A stretch of DNA of 48,099 nt from Hyphomicrobiales bacterium (GTDB lineage: Bacteria > Pseudomonadota > Alphaproteobacteria > Rhizobiales > Rhizobiaceae): the NCBI GenBank assembly GCA_900467185.1, contig UBPA01000033.1, positions 1 to 48,099 of the forward strand, in the 5' to 3' direction. Below are positions 33,716 through 41,545 of the stretch, one piece after another; the first letter of the stretch is position 1, and the number at the start of each line of letters is the position of its first letter. The position numbers were made by a program, and so were the translations under genes. The notes under the pieces are model-generated. The model made no database searches. It saw only the letters and a list, made by a program, of their open reading frames with translations, and had not been told where the DNA came from.

Positions 33716-36502
33716 ATGCTCAGAGTTCTTTCGTGCATCACCACAGAGCATGATCTGCGTCTCGTTGTGTTTGCCGGCTTTCTGTGTCTCGTTTCCTGCG
33801 CTGCGGCCATGATGCTTCTGCAGCGCGCCCATCGTGCGCGTGGCTATGTGCGGTGGATCTGGCTCGTCAGCGCGGGGACCTCCGGCGGCTTCGGAATCTG
33901 GGCGACGCATTTCGTCGCGATGCTTGCCTACGAGGCGTCGCTGGTTCTCGGTTACGAGCCGTCGCGGACCTTGCTGTCGCTGGCGATCTCGGTGACGACG
34001 ACCTTCCTTGCCGTCGCGGTTGCCTCGTCCCTGACCGGTCGTCTGGCTTTCATCATGGCCGGTCTTCTCTTCGGTCTCGGCGTTTCCACGATGCACTTCG
34101 TCGGCATGACGGCCATCGAGTTTCCCGGCGAAATCCATTGGGATGCGACCCTCGTGTGGAGCGCCATCCTTCTCGCCGTGGCGTTTTCGGTTCCGGGATT
34201 CTCGTCCGTGAGCCCCGGACGGCGCAGTCCGAAGCGTCTGGCCTCGGCGGCCACGCTTCTGACGCTCGGCATCGTGTCCATGCATTTCACCTCGATGGGT
34301 GGCGTGACCATGACGCCGGTGGCCGATTCTCCGCTCCCGTCGAACCTGCTGTCGCCGGCGCTCATGGTCATCGTCATCGCCACGACCGCCTTATCGCTGC
34401 TCTTTTCCGTGCTCGCGGCCGCTCTTTTCGCCAGCCGGTCCGAGACCGCGACCGTGGCCATGAACACGCGGTTCCGGCATCTCGTCCAGGGTGTCAGCGA
34501 TTATGCGATCTACCTGCTCGATCCCTCCGGCCGGGTGACGAACTGGAACGTCGGCGCGCAGCGCATGAAGGGCTATGCCGATGGCGAGATCGTCGGCAAG
34601 AATTTTGCGGTCTTCTATTCCGAGGACGAGCGTCTGACCGGCGCGCCGGAACAGGCTCTGCACACGGCGCTTGCCAGCGGCAAGTTCGAGACGGAGGGAT
34701 GGCGGTATCGCAAGAACGGGACGGCATTCTGGGCCTCCGTCGTGATCGACCCGATCTATGACGAGCACAATGACCATATCGGCTTTGCCAAGATCACGCG
34801 CGACTGCACCGAGGCCAAGGACAGCGCGGCCCGCCTCATGGATGTCACCAACAACCTCTCCATCGCTCTCAATACGATGGGACACGGGATCGCGCTCTTC
34901 GATGCGAACGAGCTGCTGATCCTGCACAACGAACTTTTCCGAGAGATCATCGAGTTCCCTCCCTCGCTCGACATCGTCGGGAGAAGCTTTCATTCTCTCT
35001 GCTACGAGCGCTTCAAGACCGACCAGACCGGATCGCATGACGCGGATGGGCTGTACGCAGTGCATCGCGCGCTCTTTACGGCGCCGGGCGGCGGCGAGAT
35101 CTCGCGGGAGGTGGCGAACGGGCGGACGATCCGCACGATGCACCGGCCGACGGGTGACGGGTCCTTCGTCATGACGCTCGAAGATATCACCGCGCGTGTG
35201 GATGCCGAGGAGAAGATCCGGCATCTTGCCCGGCACGATGCCCTGACCGGTCTTGCCAACCGCCACCAGTTCGGCGAGCGGCTCGACGCGGCGATCGAGA
35301 ATGTCAGCGGCGGCGAAAAGGTTGCCGCCATCTGCATCGACCTCGACGACTTCAAGGAAATCAACGACCGCTACGGCCATGCGATGGGCGACAAGGTGCT
35401 CTACGCGCTTGCGACCCGCATGCAGAAGCTGATGGGCGAGAACGAGGCCGTCGGACGCTTCGGCGGGGACGAGTTCGTCGCCTTCAAGCGGTTCGTGCAC
35501 GAGAGGGATCTCGAGGAGTTCATCAGCCGCCTCTTCCGGGCGCTGACGGAACGCATCGCCATTGACGAGACGGAGATCCTGCCCGGCGCCAGCATCGGCG
35601 TGTCGGTCTACCCCTCCGACGCCACGGACAGCGAGAAGCTGCTCAACAATGCCGATATGGCGATGTATCGCTCGAAGGCGCAGCCGGAACAGCGCATCAG
35701 CTTCTACGAAGCCGCCATGGACGAAGCGGCGCGGGAACGGCGCGCCATGGGCCGCGACCTCGGTGTCGCGCTTGAGGAGAAGCAGTTCTTCCTCGTCTAT
35801 CAGGTGCAGAAGTCGGCACGGACGCGGGAGACGACCGGATACGAAGTGCTGCTGCGCTGGCGCCATCCGCAGCGCGGGCTGATCTCGCCGGGAACCTTCA
35901 TTCCGATCGCGGAAGAGTGCGGTCTCATCTCCACCATCGGCGACTGGGTGCTCGAAGAAGCCTGCCGCGAAGCCGTCGCCTGGGATCTCGGTCACAAGAT
36001 CGCGGTCAATCTGTCGCCGCTGCAGCTCGGGGATGTCTCGCTCGTGGACAAGGTCCGCTCCGTCCTGCTGCGGACGGGACTTCCGCCGTCGCGGCTGGAG
36101 CTGGAGGTCACGGAAAGCGCCATTATCGGCGACAAGGGCAGGGCGCTCCATATCCTGCGCCAGATCCGCGCGATGGGCGTGATGATCGCGATCGACGATT
36201 TCGGAACGGGATATTCCTCGCTGGAGACGCTTCGGGCGTTTCCGTTCGACAAGATCAAGCTCGACCGAAGCTTCGTCAACGAGCTCGACGGTCGACAGTC
36301 GAAGGCTTTCATCCGAGCGATCGTCGCGCTCGGCAAGAGTCTCGATGTGACGATCCTGGCTGAAGGCGCGGAGACGGACGATCAGCTTCAGGTGCTGGTT
36401 GCGGAGGGCTGCGACGAGGTGCAGGGCTTCCTGTTCGGCCGTCCATGCCCGATCGATGAGCTTCAGGATCTCGCACTCGACCTCCCGGCGCTGACGGCCT
36501 GA
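33716..36502 (+). CDS. MHYT-PAS-GGDEF-EAL cyclic-di-GMP enzyme
   Basis: A 928-residue membrane protein. The N-terminal MHYT domain (about 1-225) has seven hydrophobic segments and the repeated motif THFVAML, MHFVGMTAIE, MHFTSMGG, proposed to bind copper and sense O2, CO or NO. A PAS domain follows (about 245-370, DYAIYLLDPSGRVTNWNVGAQRMKG) and a second PAS-like region (375-490). The GGDEF domain carries intact GGDEF at 583-587. The EAL domain starts with E710 (EVLLRW) and has NLSP, ELEVTESAI, IDDFGTGYSS, KLDRSF and AEGAET, so all catalytic residues look present. No RxxD inhibitory site precedes GGDEF. ATG 33716 follows GAGG; GTG 33710 is possible. It lies 209 bases after dctD. Confidence 0.93.
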   Translation: MLRVLSCITTEHDLRLVVFAGFLCLVSCAAAMMLLQRAHRARGYVRWIWLVSAGTSGGFGIWATHFVAMLAYEASLVLGYEPSRTLLSLAISVTTTFLAVAVASSLTGRLAFIMAGLLFGLGVSTMHFVGMTAIEFPGEIHWDATLVWSAILLAVAFSVPGFSSVSPGRRSPKRLASAATLLTLGIVSMHFTSMGGVTMTPVADSPLPSNLLSPALMVIVIATTALSLLFSVLAAALFASRSETATVAMNTRFRHLVQGVSDYAIYLLDPSGRVTNWNVGAQRMKGYADGEIVGKNFAVFYSEDERLTGAPEQALHTALASGKFETEGWRYRKNGTAFWASVVIDPIYDEHNDHIGFAKITRDCTEAKDSAARLMDVTNNLSIALNTMGHGIALFDANELLILHNELFREIIEFPPSLDIVGRSFHSLCYERFKTDQTGSHDADGLYAVHRALFTAPGGGEISREVANGRTIRTMHRPTGDGSFVMTLEDITARVDAEEKIRHLARHDALTGLANRHQFGERLDAAIENVSGGEKVAAICIDLDDFKEINDRYGHAMGDKVLYALATRMQKLMGENEAVGRFGGDEFVAFKRFVHERDLEEFISRLFRALTERIAIDETEILPGASIGVSVYPSDATDSEKLLNNADMAMYRSKAQPEQRISFYEAAMDEAARERRAMGRDLGVALEEKQFFLVYQVQKSARTRETTGYEVLLRWRHPQRGLISPGTFIPIAEECGLISTIGDWVLEEACREAVAWDLGHKIAVNLSPLQLGDVSLVDKVRSVLLRTGLPPSRLELEVTESAIIGDKGRALHILRQIRAMGVMIAIDDFGTGYSSLETLRAFPFDKIKLDRSFVNELDGRQSKAFIRAIVALGKSLDVTILAEGAETDDQLQVLVAEGCDEVQGFLFGRPCPIDELQDLALDLPALTA

Positions 36503-36639
36503 TACCGGTCGCGTCGAGGATCTCTTCGTCTCATCGCGGGGGATGGCGAGGTGTCGAACGGGTGGGGGAGCAAGGGAGACGGCGCGCGCCCGATGCTCCG
36601 GCGCGGCGCGTCGTCAACGGCATGCGATCGATACGCCTG

Positions 36640-36672
36640 AGGCCCGGTACTGCGACCGGGCCTTTCTTGTCG
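36640..36672 (+). terminator. Rho-independent terminator after the GGDEF-EAL gene
   Basis: AGGCCCGGT (36640-36648) pairs perfectly with ACCGGGCCT (36655-36663) around ACTGCG, followed by TTCTTGT. It lies 138 bases past the stop codon, just before the convergent chemoreceptor gene. Confidence 0.75.
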
Positions 36673-36702
36673 AACCATTGGGGAGGCTTTTGGCCTCGAC
36701 GC

Positions 36703-38412
36703 TCAGGCGGTCCTACGGAGGGCCGGCATCTCGATGTGGCGTGCAGGTTTGTTGATGGCGGGCTCGCGGATGGTGCTGCGGTTCAGCTGGAAGCGGCAGA
36801 CGAGATCGGCGAGCGTGGCTGCGCCCTGCGCCAGCGTGTGGCTGAGGTCCGTGGTGCGGGCGACCATGGTCGCGTTCTGCTGGGTCATGTTGTCGAGGCT
36901 GGCGACCGAGGCACTGATATCGCCAAGCCCGGTTGTCTGCTCGGATGCGGCGGCGGCGATGGCGTCGATGTTCTCGTTGATGGAGGCAACGAAGACCTCG
37001 ATCTCCGTCAGGGCCCGTCCGGTATCGCCGACGAGGCGGACGCCTTCCACGACTTCCCGCGATGCGTTCGAGATCAGATCCTTGATTTCCTTTGCCGCAC
37101 GCGCCGAGCGCTGGGCCAGTTCGCGCACTTCCTGGGCGACCACGGCGAAGCCGCGGCCGGCGTCTCCGGCGCGGGCCGCCTCGACGCCGGCGTTCAATGC
37201 CAGAAGATTGGTCTGGAAAGCGATTTCGTCGATGACGCCGATGATGTGACCGATGGAGGACGACGCGGTTTCGATGCGCTGCATGGCGGCGACGGTGTCG
37301 CCGACGACGGTCACGGAGTGGCCCGCCTGCTCCTTGGCCTGCTTGACGAGATTGCGCGTATCCTGCACGCGCTCGTTCGACTGGCGCACCGTGATGGTGA
37401 TCTGCTCCAGGGCGGCCGATGTCTCTTCGAGAGCGGCGGCCTGCTCGCGCGTTTGCTGGGCGAGAACGTCGGACGCTTCGCGCATCGTGTGGCTGTGATC
37501 GTTGAGGTTTTCGGTCTGGCCGAGGACATTGACCAGCGTTTGCTGGAAGCCGCCGATCGACAGGTTGAAGTCGTGGCGCAACTGCTCGAACTCGTGCGTG
37601 AACGGGCGGTCGAGCGTCTGGCTGAGATTGGCCTGTGCGAGGCGCCCGAGACCGGCCCCCAACGCCTCGATGGCGCGCACCCGTTCGGTCATGTCGGTCG
37701 CGAATTTCACGACCTTCATCACCCGGCCGCTTTCATCCAGGATCGGGTTGTACGTCGCCTGGATATGGACCCGTCGTCCGCCTTTGCCGAGGCGAAGAAA
37801 CTGGTCGGTGACGAATGCGCCGCCGGCGAGCTGCTCCCAGAACGTTCTGTAGGCGGCGGACTGGACGTAGGCGGGCTCGCAGAACATCGCGTGGTGCTGC
37901 CCGACGATCTCCTCCAGCCGGTAGCCGAGAACGGACAGGAAATTCTCGTTCGCCGAAACGATGCGACCATCCGGCGTGAATTCGATCACGGCCTGCGCAC
38001 GGGACAGGGCCTCGAGCTTGCCATTGTCGCTCAGGCTCTTGATCTTCGACGCGGTGATATCGGTTGCGAACTTCACGACCTTGACGGGACGCTTGCCCTT
38101 GAAGACGGGATTGTAGGACGCTTCGATCCAGACTTCGCGTCCGCCCTTGCCCAGGCGCTTGTACTGCGCCTGCTGGAACCTGCCTTTGGCCAGCTCCTGC
38201 CAGAAGGCCGCATAGGCCGGTGAGCGCGCCTCTTCGGGCACGACGAACATGCTGTGATGACGCCCCACGATCTCGCTGGCGTCGTAGCCGACCGCCTGGC
38301 AGAAATTGGCATTCGCGCGAAGGATCTTCCCCGTAAGGTCGAATTCGATGATCGCTTGCGATTGATCGAGCGCCTGCAGGATGGCACCGTCGGATGAAGA
38401 AAGAAAAGACAT
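36703..38412 (-). CDS. Soluble methyl-accepting chemotaxis protein with two PAS domains
   Basis: A 569-residue chemoreceptor without any transmembrane segment, so it is cytoplasmic. PAS domain 1 (about 10-120) and PAS domain 2 (about 132-245) are near duplicates: [19 protein letters not shown] against [19 protein letters not shown], each ending [11 protein letters not shown] or [12 protein letters not shown] short HAMP-like linker follows. The signalling domain (about 310-535) has the conserved hairpin tip [35 protein letters not shown]. No CheR-docking pentapeptide ends the protein. PAS domains of this type usually hold haem or flavin and sense oxygen or redox state, but the ligand is not evident. 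The start has no strong ribosome site. No che genes are nearby. Confidence 0.95.
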   Translation of the reverse strand: MSFLSSSDGAILQALDQSQAIIEFDLTGKILRANANFCQAVGYDASEIVGRHHSMFVVPEEARSPAYAAFWQELAKGRFQQAQYKRLGKGGREVWIEASYNPVFKGKRPVKVVKFATDITASKIKSLSDNGKLEALSRAQAVIEFTPDGRIVSANENFLSVLGYRLEEIVGQHHAMFCEPAYVQSAAYRTFWEQLAGGAFVTDQFLRLGKGGRRVHIQATYNPILDESGRVMKVVKFATDMTERVRAIEALGAGLGRLAQANLSQTLDRPFTHEFEQLRHDFNLSIGGFQQTLVNVLGQTENLNDHSHTMREASDVLAQQTREQAAALEETSAALEQITITVRQSNERVQDTRNLVKQAKEQAGHSVTVVGDTVAAMQRIETASSSIGHIIGVIDEIAFQTNLLALNAGVEAARAGDAGRGFAVVAQEVRELAQRSARAAKEIKDLISNASREVVEGVRLVGDTGRALTEIEVFVASINENIDAIAAAASEQTTGLGDISASVASLDNMTQQNATMVARTTDLSHTLAQGAATLADLVCRFQLNRSTIREPAINKPARHIEMPALRRTA

Positions 38413-38726
38413 GCGGCCGGATCGTTTTTTTAGATGAATATCATATTATCCCCAAAATAGGGTGCCATATGTAAATTATTGTTAAAGTACTGCCGGTTCC
38501 GGATGGTCTGGAAAAAGAATTCCACAGTTGCGAGACTTTGGTTTTTCTTTGCATCGTCAGGTATTTGCGAATGTGTTCGGCGGGCATCCTAAGTTGCGGC
38601 CGGGGTTGTTCCGTCCTTGGTTCCGATGCTGCGGCGTGCGTCCTGCAAAAGTGTTCTTCCCGCGTCTTGTTTCAGAGGAACATGCACTCCACTTGTAAAG
38701 TAACACTAACATAGGAGTGGCGTTTG
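38413..38726. other. 314-bp divergent intergenic region
   Basis: Lies between the chemoreceptor (-) and the DUF4112 gene (+) and should contain both promoters. It is markedly AT-richer than its surroundings next to the chemoreceptor start (AGATGAATATCATATTATC and GTAAATTATTGTTAAAG). No gene, clear sigma-54 site or strong hairpin was found. Confidence 0.5.
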
Positions 38727-39131
38727 ATGGCGACAGCATATGCAGCCGATTTTGCCGAGGCGGCCGGCGACCTTGGCCGTATCGAGCAATTGCGGCGGTT
38801 GCGCCGGCTCGCCAAGCTCGCCCGCATCATGGATACGGCCGTCGGGATTCCGGGAACGCGGTTTCGCTTCGGCGCCGACGCCCTGCTCGGCCTCGTGCCG
38901 GTGTTCGGTGACGCGACCGGTGCGATCATCGGTCTCGTCATCGTCAACGAGGGCCGAAGGCTCGGCCTTCCCAAGCGCAAGATCGCCCGCATGCTCTACA
39001 ATCTCGGCGTGGATGCGACGATCGGCGCGGTGCCCCTGGTGGGCGATGCATTCGACGTCTACTTCAAGGCGCACAAGAGAAACATCCGCGTGATACTGGA
39101 TCATTTCGCGCTGACCGAAAACGATCTCTGA
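38727..39131 (+). CDS. DUF4112 domain protein
   Basis: A 134-residue protein of the DUF4112 family, whose role is unknown. The pattern LRRLRRLAKLARIMDTAVGIPGTRFRFGADALLGLVPVFGDATGAIIGLVIVNEG, then a second GVDATIGAVPLVGDAFDVYFKAHKRN, is the family signature. Two glycine-rich hydrophobic stretches suggest membrane insertion or hairpins. The start is ATG 38727 with AGGAG nine bases upstream; an in-frame TTG three bases earlier is ignored. It stands alone and is followed after 113 bases by a small unknown gene. Confidence 0.88.
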   Translation: MATAYAADFAEAAGDLGRIEQLRRLRRLAKLARIMDTAVGIPGTRFRFGADALLGLVPVFGDATGAIIGLVIVNEGRRLGLPKRKIARMLYNLGVDATIGAVPLVGDAFDVYFKAHKRNIRVILDHFALTENDL

Positions 39132-39185
39132 CGGATCGGGATATTTCGGGCGACCGGCACCCGCAGACACATTGCGAACAAAAAA

Positions 39186-39210
39186 TGGAACCAGTTTCCA
39201 TCTGGTTCCA
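39186..39210 (+). promoter_or_regulatory. Perfect 9-bp inverted repeat upstream of the 68-residue gene
   Basis: TGGAACCAG (39186-39194) and CTGGTTCCA (39202-39210) flank TTTCCAT. It ends 34 bases before the start codon, so it could be an operator or a leader hairpin. There is no U tract. Confidence 0.55.
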
Positions 39211-39244
39211 TTCCGAGGAGTCCGAAAAAATAGGAGAAGAGATC

Positions 39245-39451
39245 ATGTCCATGCAAAAGCCGGCAACTGCGGTCGCCGAACCGAGCGTCGTGACGGCCCG
39301 GGAAGCGCTGGAGCCGCTGTTCGTCAAGCTGGAAGTGGAGGCCGATGCGCGCCTGATCCATGCTGCCGTTCGTGCAGGCTGGACGGCCGAGGAAGCTGTC
39401 GCAGCGATCGACGATCTCCGCCGGCAGGACGTGGCCCCCTCCCGCCATTGA
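39245..39451 (+). CDS. Small protein of unknown function (68 residues)
   Basis: I do not recognise a family. The 68-residue product begins MSMQKPATAVAEPSVVT and then has an amphipathic helical region (ALEPLFVKLEVEADARLIHAAVRAGWTAEEAVAAIDDL) resembling a small UBA-like or helical-bundle fold, ending RRQDVAPSRH. AGGAGAAGAG stands just before ATG 39245, and a strong bidirectional terminator follows, which supports a real gene. An open-frame extension to 39185 runs through the inverted repeat and is unlikely. Confidence 0.7.
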   Translation: MSMQKPATAVAEPSVVTAREALEPLFVKLEVEADARLIHAAVRAGWTAEEAVAAIDDLRRQDVAPSRH

Positions 39452-39504
39452 GGGGCTTTTGCTTCGACCAATCAGGGCAGGACGTTCGTTCGGCTCTTGA
39501 TGTC

Positions 39505-39536
39505 AAAAAGGCCGGGTGCGATCCCCGGCCTTTGTC
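39505..39536. terminator. Bidirectional Rho-independent terminator
   Basis: AAAGGCCGGG (39507-39516) pairs with CCCGGCCTTT (39524-39533) around a 7-base loop. A-run and T-run flanks suit termination from both sides, between the 68-residue gene (+) and the 62-residue gene (-). Confidence 0.88.
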
Positions 39537-39579
39537 GTTCGACGCTCAGCCCGGTCGAAGCCGGGCAAAATGATCTGTC

Positions 39580-39768
39580 TCAGTGCTGGGTATCGGACTG
39601 CGGATCGGAATAGTCCCAGTTCTTGCGGGCGAACTGGACGGCTGCAGCCTCTGCGCTTTCCTTGGTGTTGAAGCGCTCCGCAAGCACATGGCTTCTGTTG
39701 CGGCACTGGAGCAGGCATGTTCCGCTTCTGAAGTCGTATTGCACTCTCAGATGATCAGACGATTCCAT
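39580..39768 (-). CDS. Small protein of unknown function (62 residues)
   Basis: A 62-residue product, no family recognised: MESSDHLRVQYDFRSGT, two cysteines in CLLQC, then VLAERFNTKESAEAAAVQFARKNWDY and an acidic tail. The composition is that of a real folded protein, and a GGGAGG site (complement of 39776-39781) lies seven bases before this ATG, the third of three consecutive Met codons. The convergent terminator at 39505 lies downstream. A 12-bp palindrome CATCTATAGATG (39805-39816) lies upstream and could be a regulatory site. Confidence 0.7.
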   Translation of the reverse strand: MESSDHLRVQYDFRSGTCLLQCRNRSHVLAERFNTKESAEAAAVQFARKNWDYSDPQSDTQH

Positions 39769-40007
39769 CATCATTCCTCCCTAGGCTTCGGCGACTCCTC
39801 ATCGCATCTATAGATGTAAGGCAAGGGGCCGTAGGCGCAAGCAAACTTAACCGTAAAACCCTTCACGGTTTCATGATCCGCAACGCCGTCGCTGTATAAG
39901 TGTACGCTTTCGGATTTCGTTTACTGCCCTGCTTCACCCGAAATTTAAGGTCGAAGCGTAGCGTGTGCCGGTGCGCCGCGAGAGGTGGCGCGGGTAGGAC
40001 CGTCATC

Positions 40008-41372
40008 ATGTTGCAGCGTTTTCTCGTCGATCGTTCCGGCAATCTCGCCATTATCGGGGCTCTGGCCCTCATGCCGCTTCTGGGCACGGCCGGACTGGCG
40101 CTCGACGTCACGCATGCGATCAAGGTCCGGACAAGGCTGCAATGGGCAGCGGATGCCGCGGTGGTCGGCTCCATCACCGACAAGTCGGCCGGCGTGGCAC
40201 AGGCCATGACCATGACGGGGGACGGTTCCGTCAGCGTCAGCGAGAGCGAGGCGCGCAGTATCTTCGCCGCGCAGATGGCGAACGGCACGACAATCGCTCA
40301 GCCGGGCAAGGCAGCGCAGTCCGATCCGAACGACCTCGAGGAGACGGCGCGAACCTTCAAGGTCAGCGTCGTGAAGACCGGCCGCGACATCAACGTGTCG
40401 GCGACGTTTTCCACGCTCGTGCCGACCACGTTCCTGAAAATCTTCGGCAAGGACAGCATCAAGGTGGACGGCATCGCGAAGGCGACCTTCCAATCGAATT
40501 CCTTTATGGATTTCTACATGCTGCTCGACAACACGCCGTCGATGGGCGTCGGCGCCACGCCTGCGGATGTGGACAAGCTGATCGCCGCGACCAAGAACCA
40601 GGCGGATTCCGGTTCGCGCGATTGCGCCTTCGCCTGCCATATCGTCTCGGAAAACGGCGTCGCCGACAAGAAAAGCAATTACTTCGTGGCACGCAAGGTC
40701 GGCGCCACCATCCGCATCGATGTCGTCGCGCAGGCCGTGGCGGCGCTGATGAAGGAAGCGGAGAAAACGGAGACCTATCCGAACCAGTACCGCATGGCGG
40801 CCTATACGTTCGGGCAGAAGGCGGAGGACGCCAACCTCTACGAGGTCTCCAAGCTCACCGACGACCTGAAGGACATCCAGACGAAGGTGGACACCATCTC
40901 GCTGATGAGCATCCCGTTTCAGGGGTACAACAACGACCAGATCACCAGCTTCGACAAGGCGCTGACGCGGATGAACAGCGAGATCACGCCCCCGGGTGAC
41001 GGGTCGAGCCCCGCCAAGGCGGAGAAGGTCGTCTATTTCGTCGCGGATGGCGTCGGTGACAGCTACAAGCCGACCGGTTGCACGAAGAAGGTCACGGGCG
41101 GTCGCTGCCAGGAGCCGATCGACGTCAGCTATTGCAAGACGATCAAGGATCGCGGCATCAAGATCGCCGTGCTGTATACGACCTATCTGCCGCTGCCCAC
41201 GAACGGCTGGTACAATACGTGGATCAAACCGTTCCAGCCGGAAATCGGCACCAAGATGCAGGCCTGCGCTTCGCCGGGGCTCTATTTCGAGGTCAGTCCT
41301 TCGCAGGGTATCGAGTCGGCGATGAAGGCGCTTTTCGTCAAGATCATCCGCAGTCCGCGTCTGACGAGCTGA
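40008..41372 (+). CDS. TadE/TadG-family pilus-assembly-like protein with von Willebrand A-like domain
   Basis: A 454-residue protein. A short basic N-terminus and a single TadE/TadG-type hydrophobic helix (about 12-33, NLAIIGALALMPLLGTAGLALDVT) are followed by a pseudopilin-like alpha stretch (VRTRLQWAADAAVVGSI). The main extracytoplasmic part resembles a von Willebrand A fold. DNTPSMG with Asp174 stands where a MIDAS D-x-S/T-x-S is expected, and KVVYFVADGVGD near 345 is the second acidic strand. Six cysteines in DCAFACH, GCTKKVTGGRC and YC suggest disulfides. ATG 40008 has TAGGA upstream. No other tad/cpa genes are in the window, so it is an orphan. Function in adhesion or envelope is inference. 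Confidence 0.85.
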   Translation: MLQRFLVDRSGNLAIIGALALMPLLGTAGLALDVTHAIKVRTRLQWAADAAVVGSITDKSAGVAQAMTMTGDGSVSVSESEARSIFAAQMANGTTIAQPGKAAQSDPNDLEETARTFKVSVVKTGRDINVSATFSTLVPTTFLKIFGKDSIKVDGIAKATFQSNSFMDFYMLLDNTPSMGVGATPADVDKLIAATKNQADSGSRDCAFACHIVSENGVADKKSNYFVARKVGATIRIDVVAQAVAALMKEAEKTETYPNQYRMAAYTFGQKAEDANLYEVSKLTDDLKDIQTKVDTISLMSIPFQGYNNDQITSFDKALTRMNSEITPPGDGSSPAKAEKVVYFVADGVGDSYKPTGCTKKVTGGRCQEPIDVSYCKTIKDRGIKIAVLYTTYLPLPTNGWYNTWIKPFQPEIGTKMQACASPGLYFEVSPSQGIESAMKALFVKIIRSPRLTS

Positions 41373-41545
41373 GCCGGTTCTCCTGCACGAACAGCCAGCC
41401 GACCCGTCTCGCGGGGCTCCCCTGTACATTTGCTGTCAGAGGGATTAAGAGGTCGCCATGGTATGGGCCGCAGCGTGCGGTCCTCAAGGCATGTGCGCAT
41501 CACTTCGTGCACGCTGCACGGTTCGAACTTCCGAGAGACAGACAT

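Noticed and set aside
39186-39210. GGAAC in the inverted repeat as an EcfG -35 element
   Set aside because: No GTT-type -10 lies 16-17 bases after it, so the dyad was kept only as an operator or hairpin candidate.
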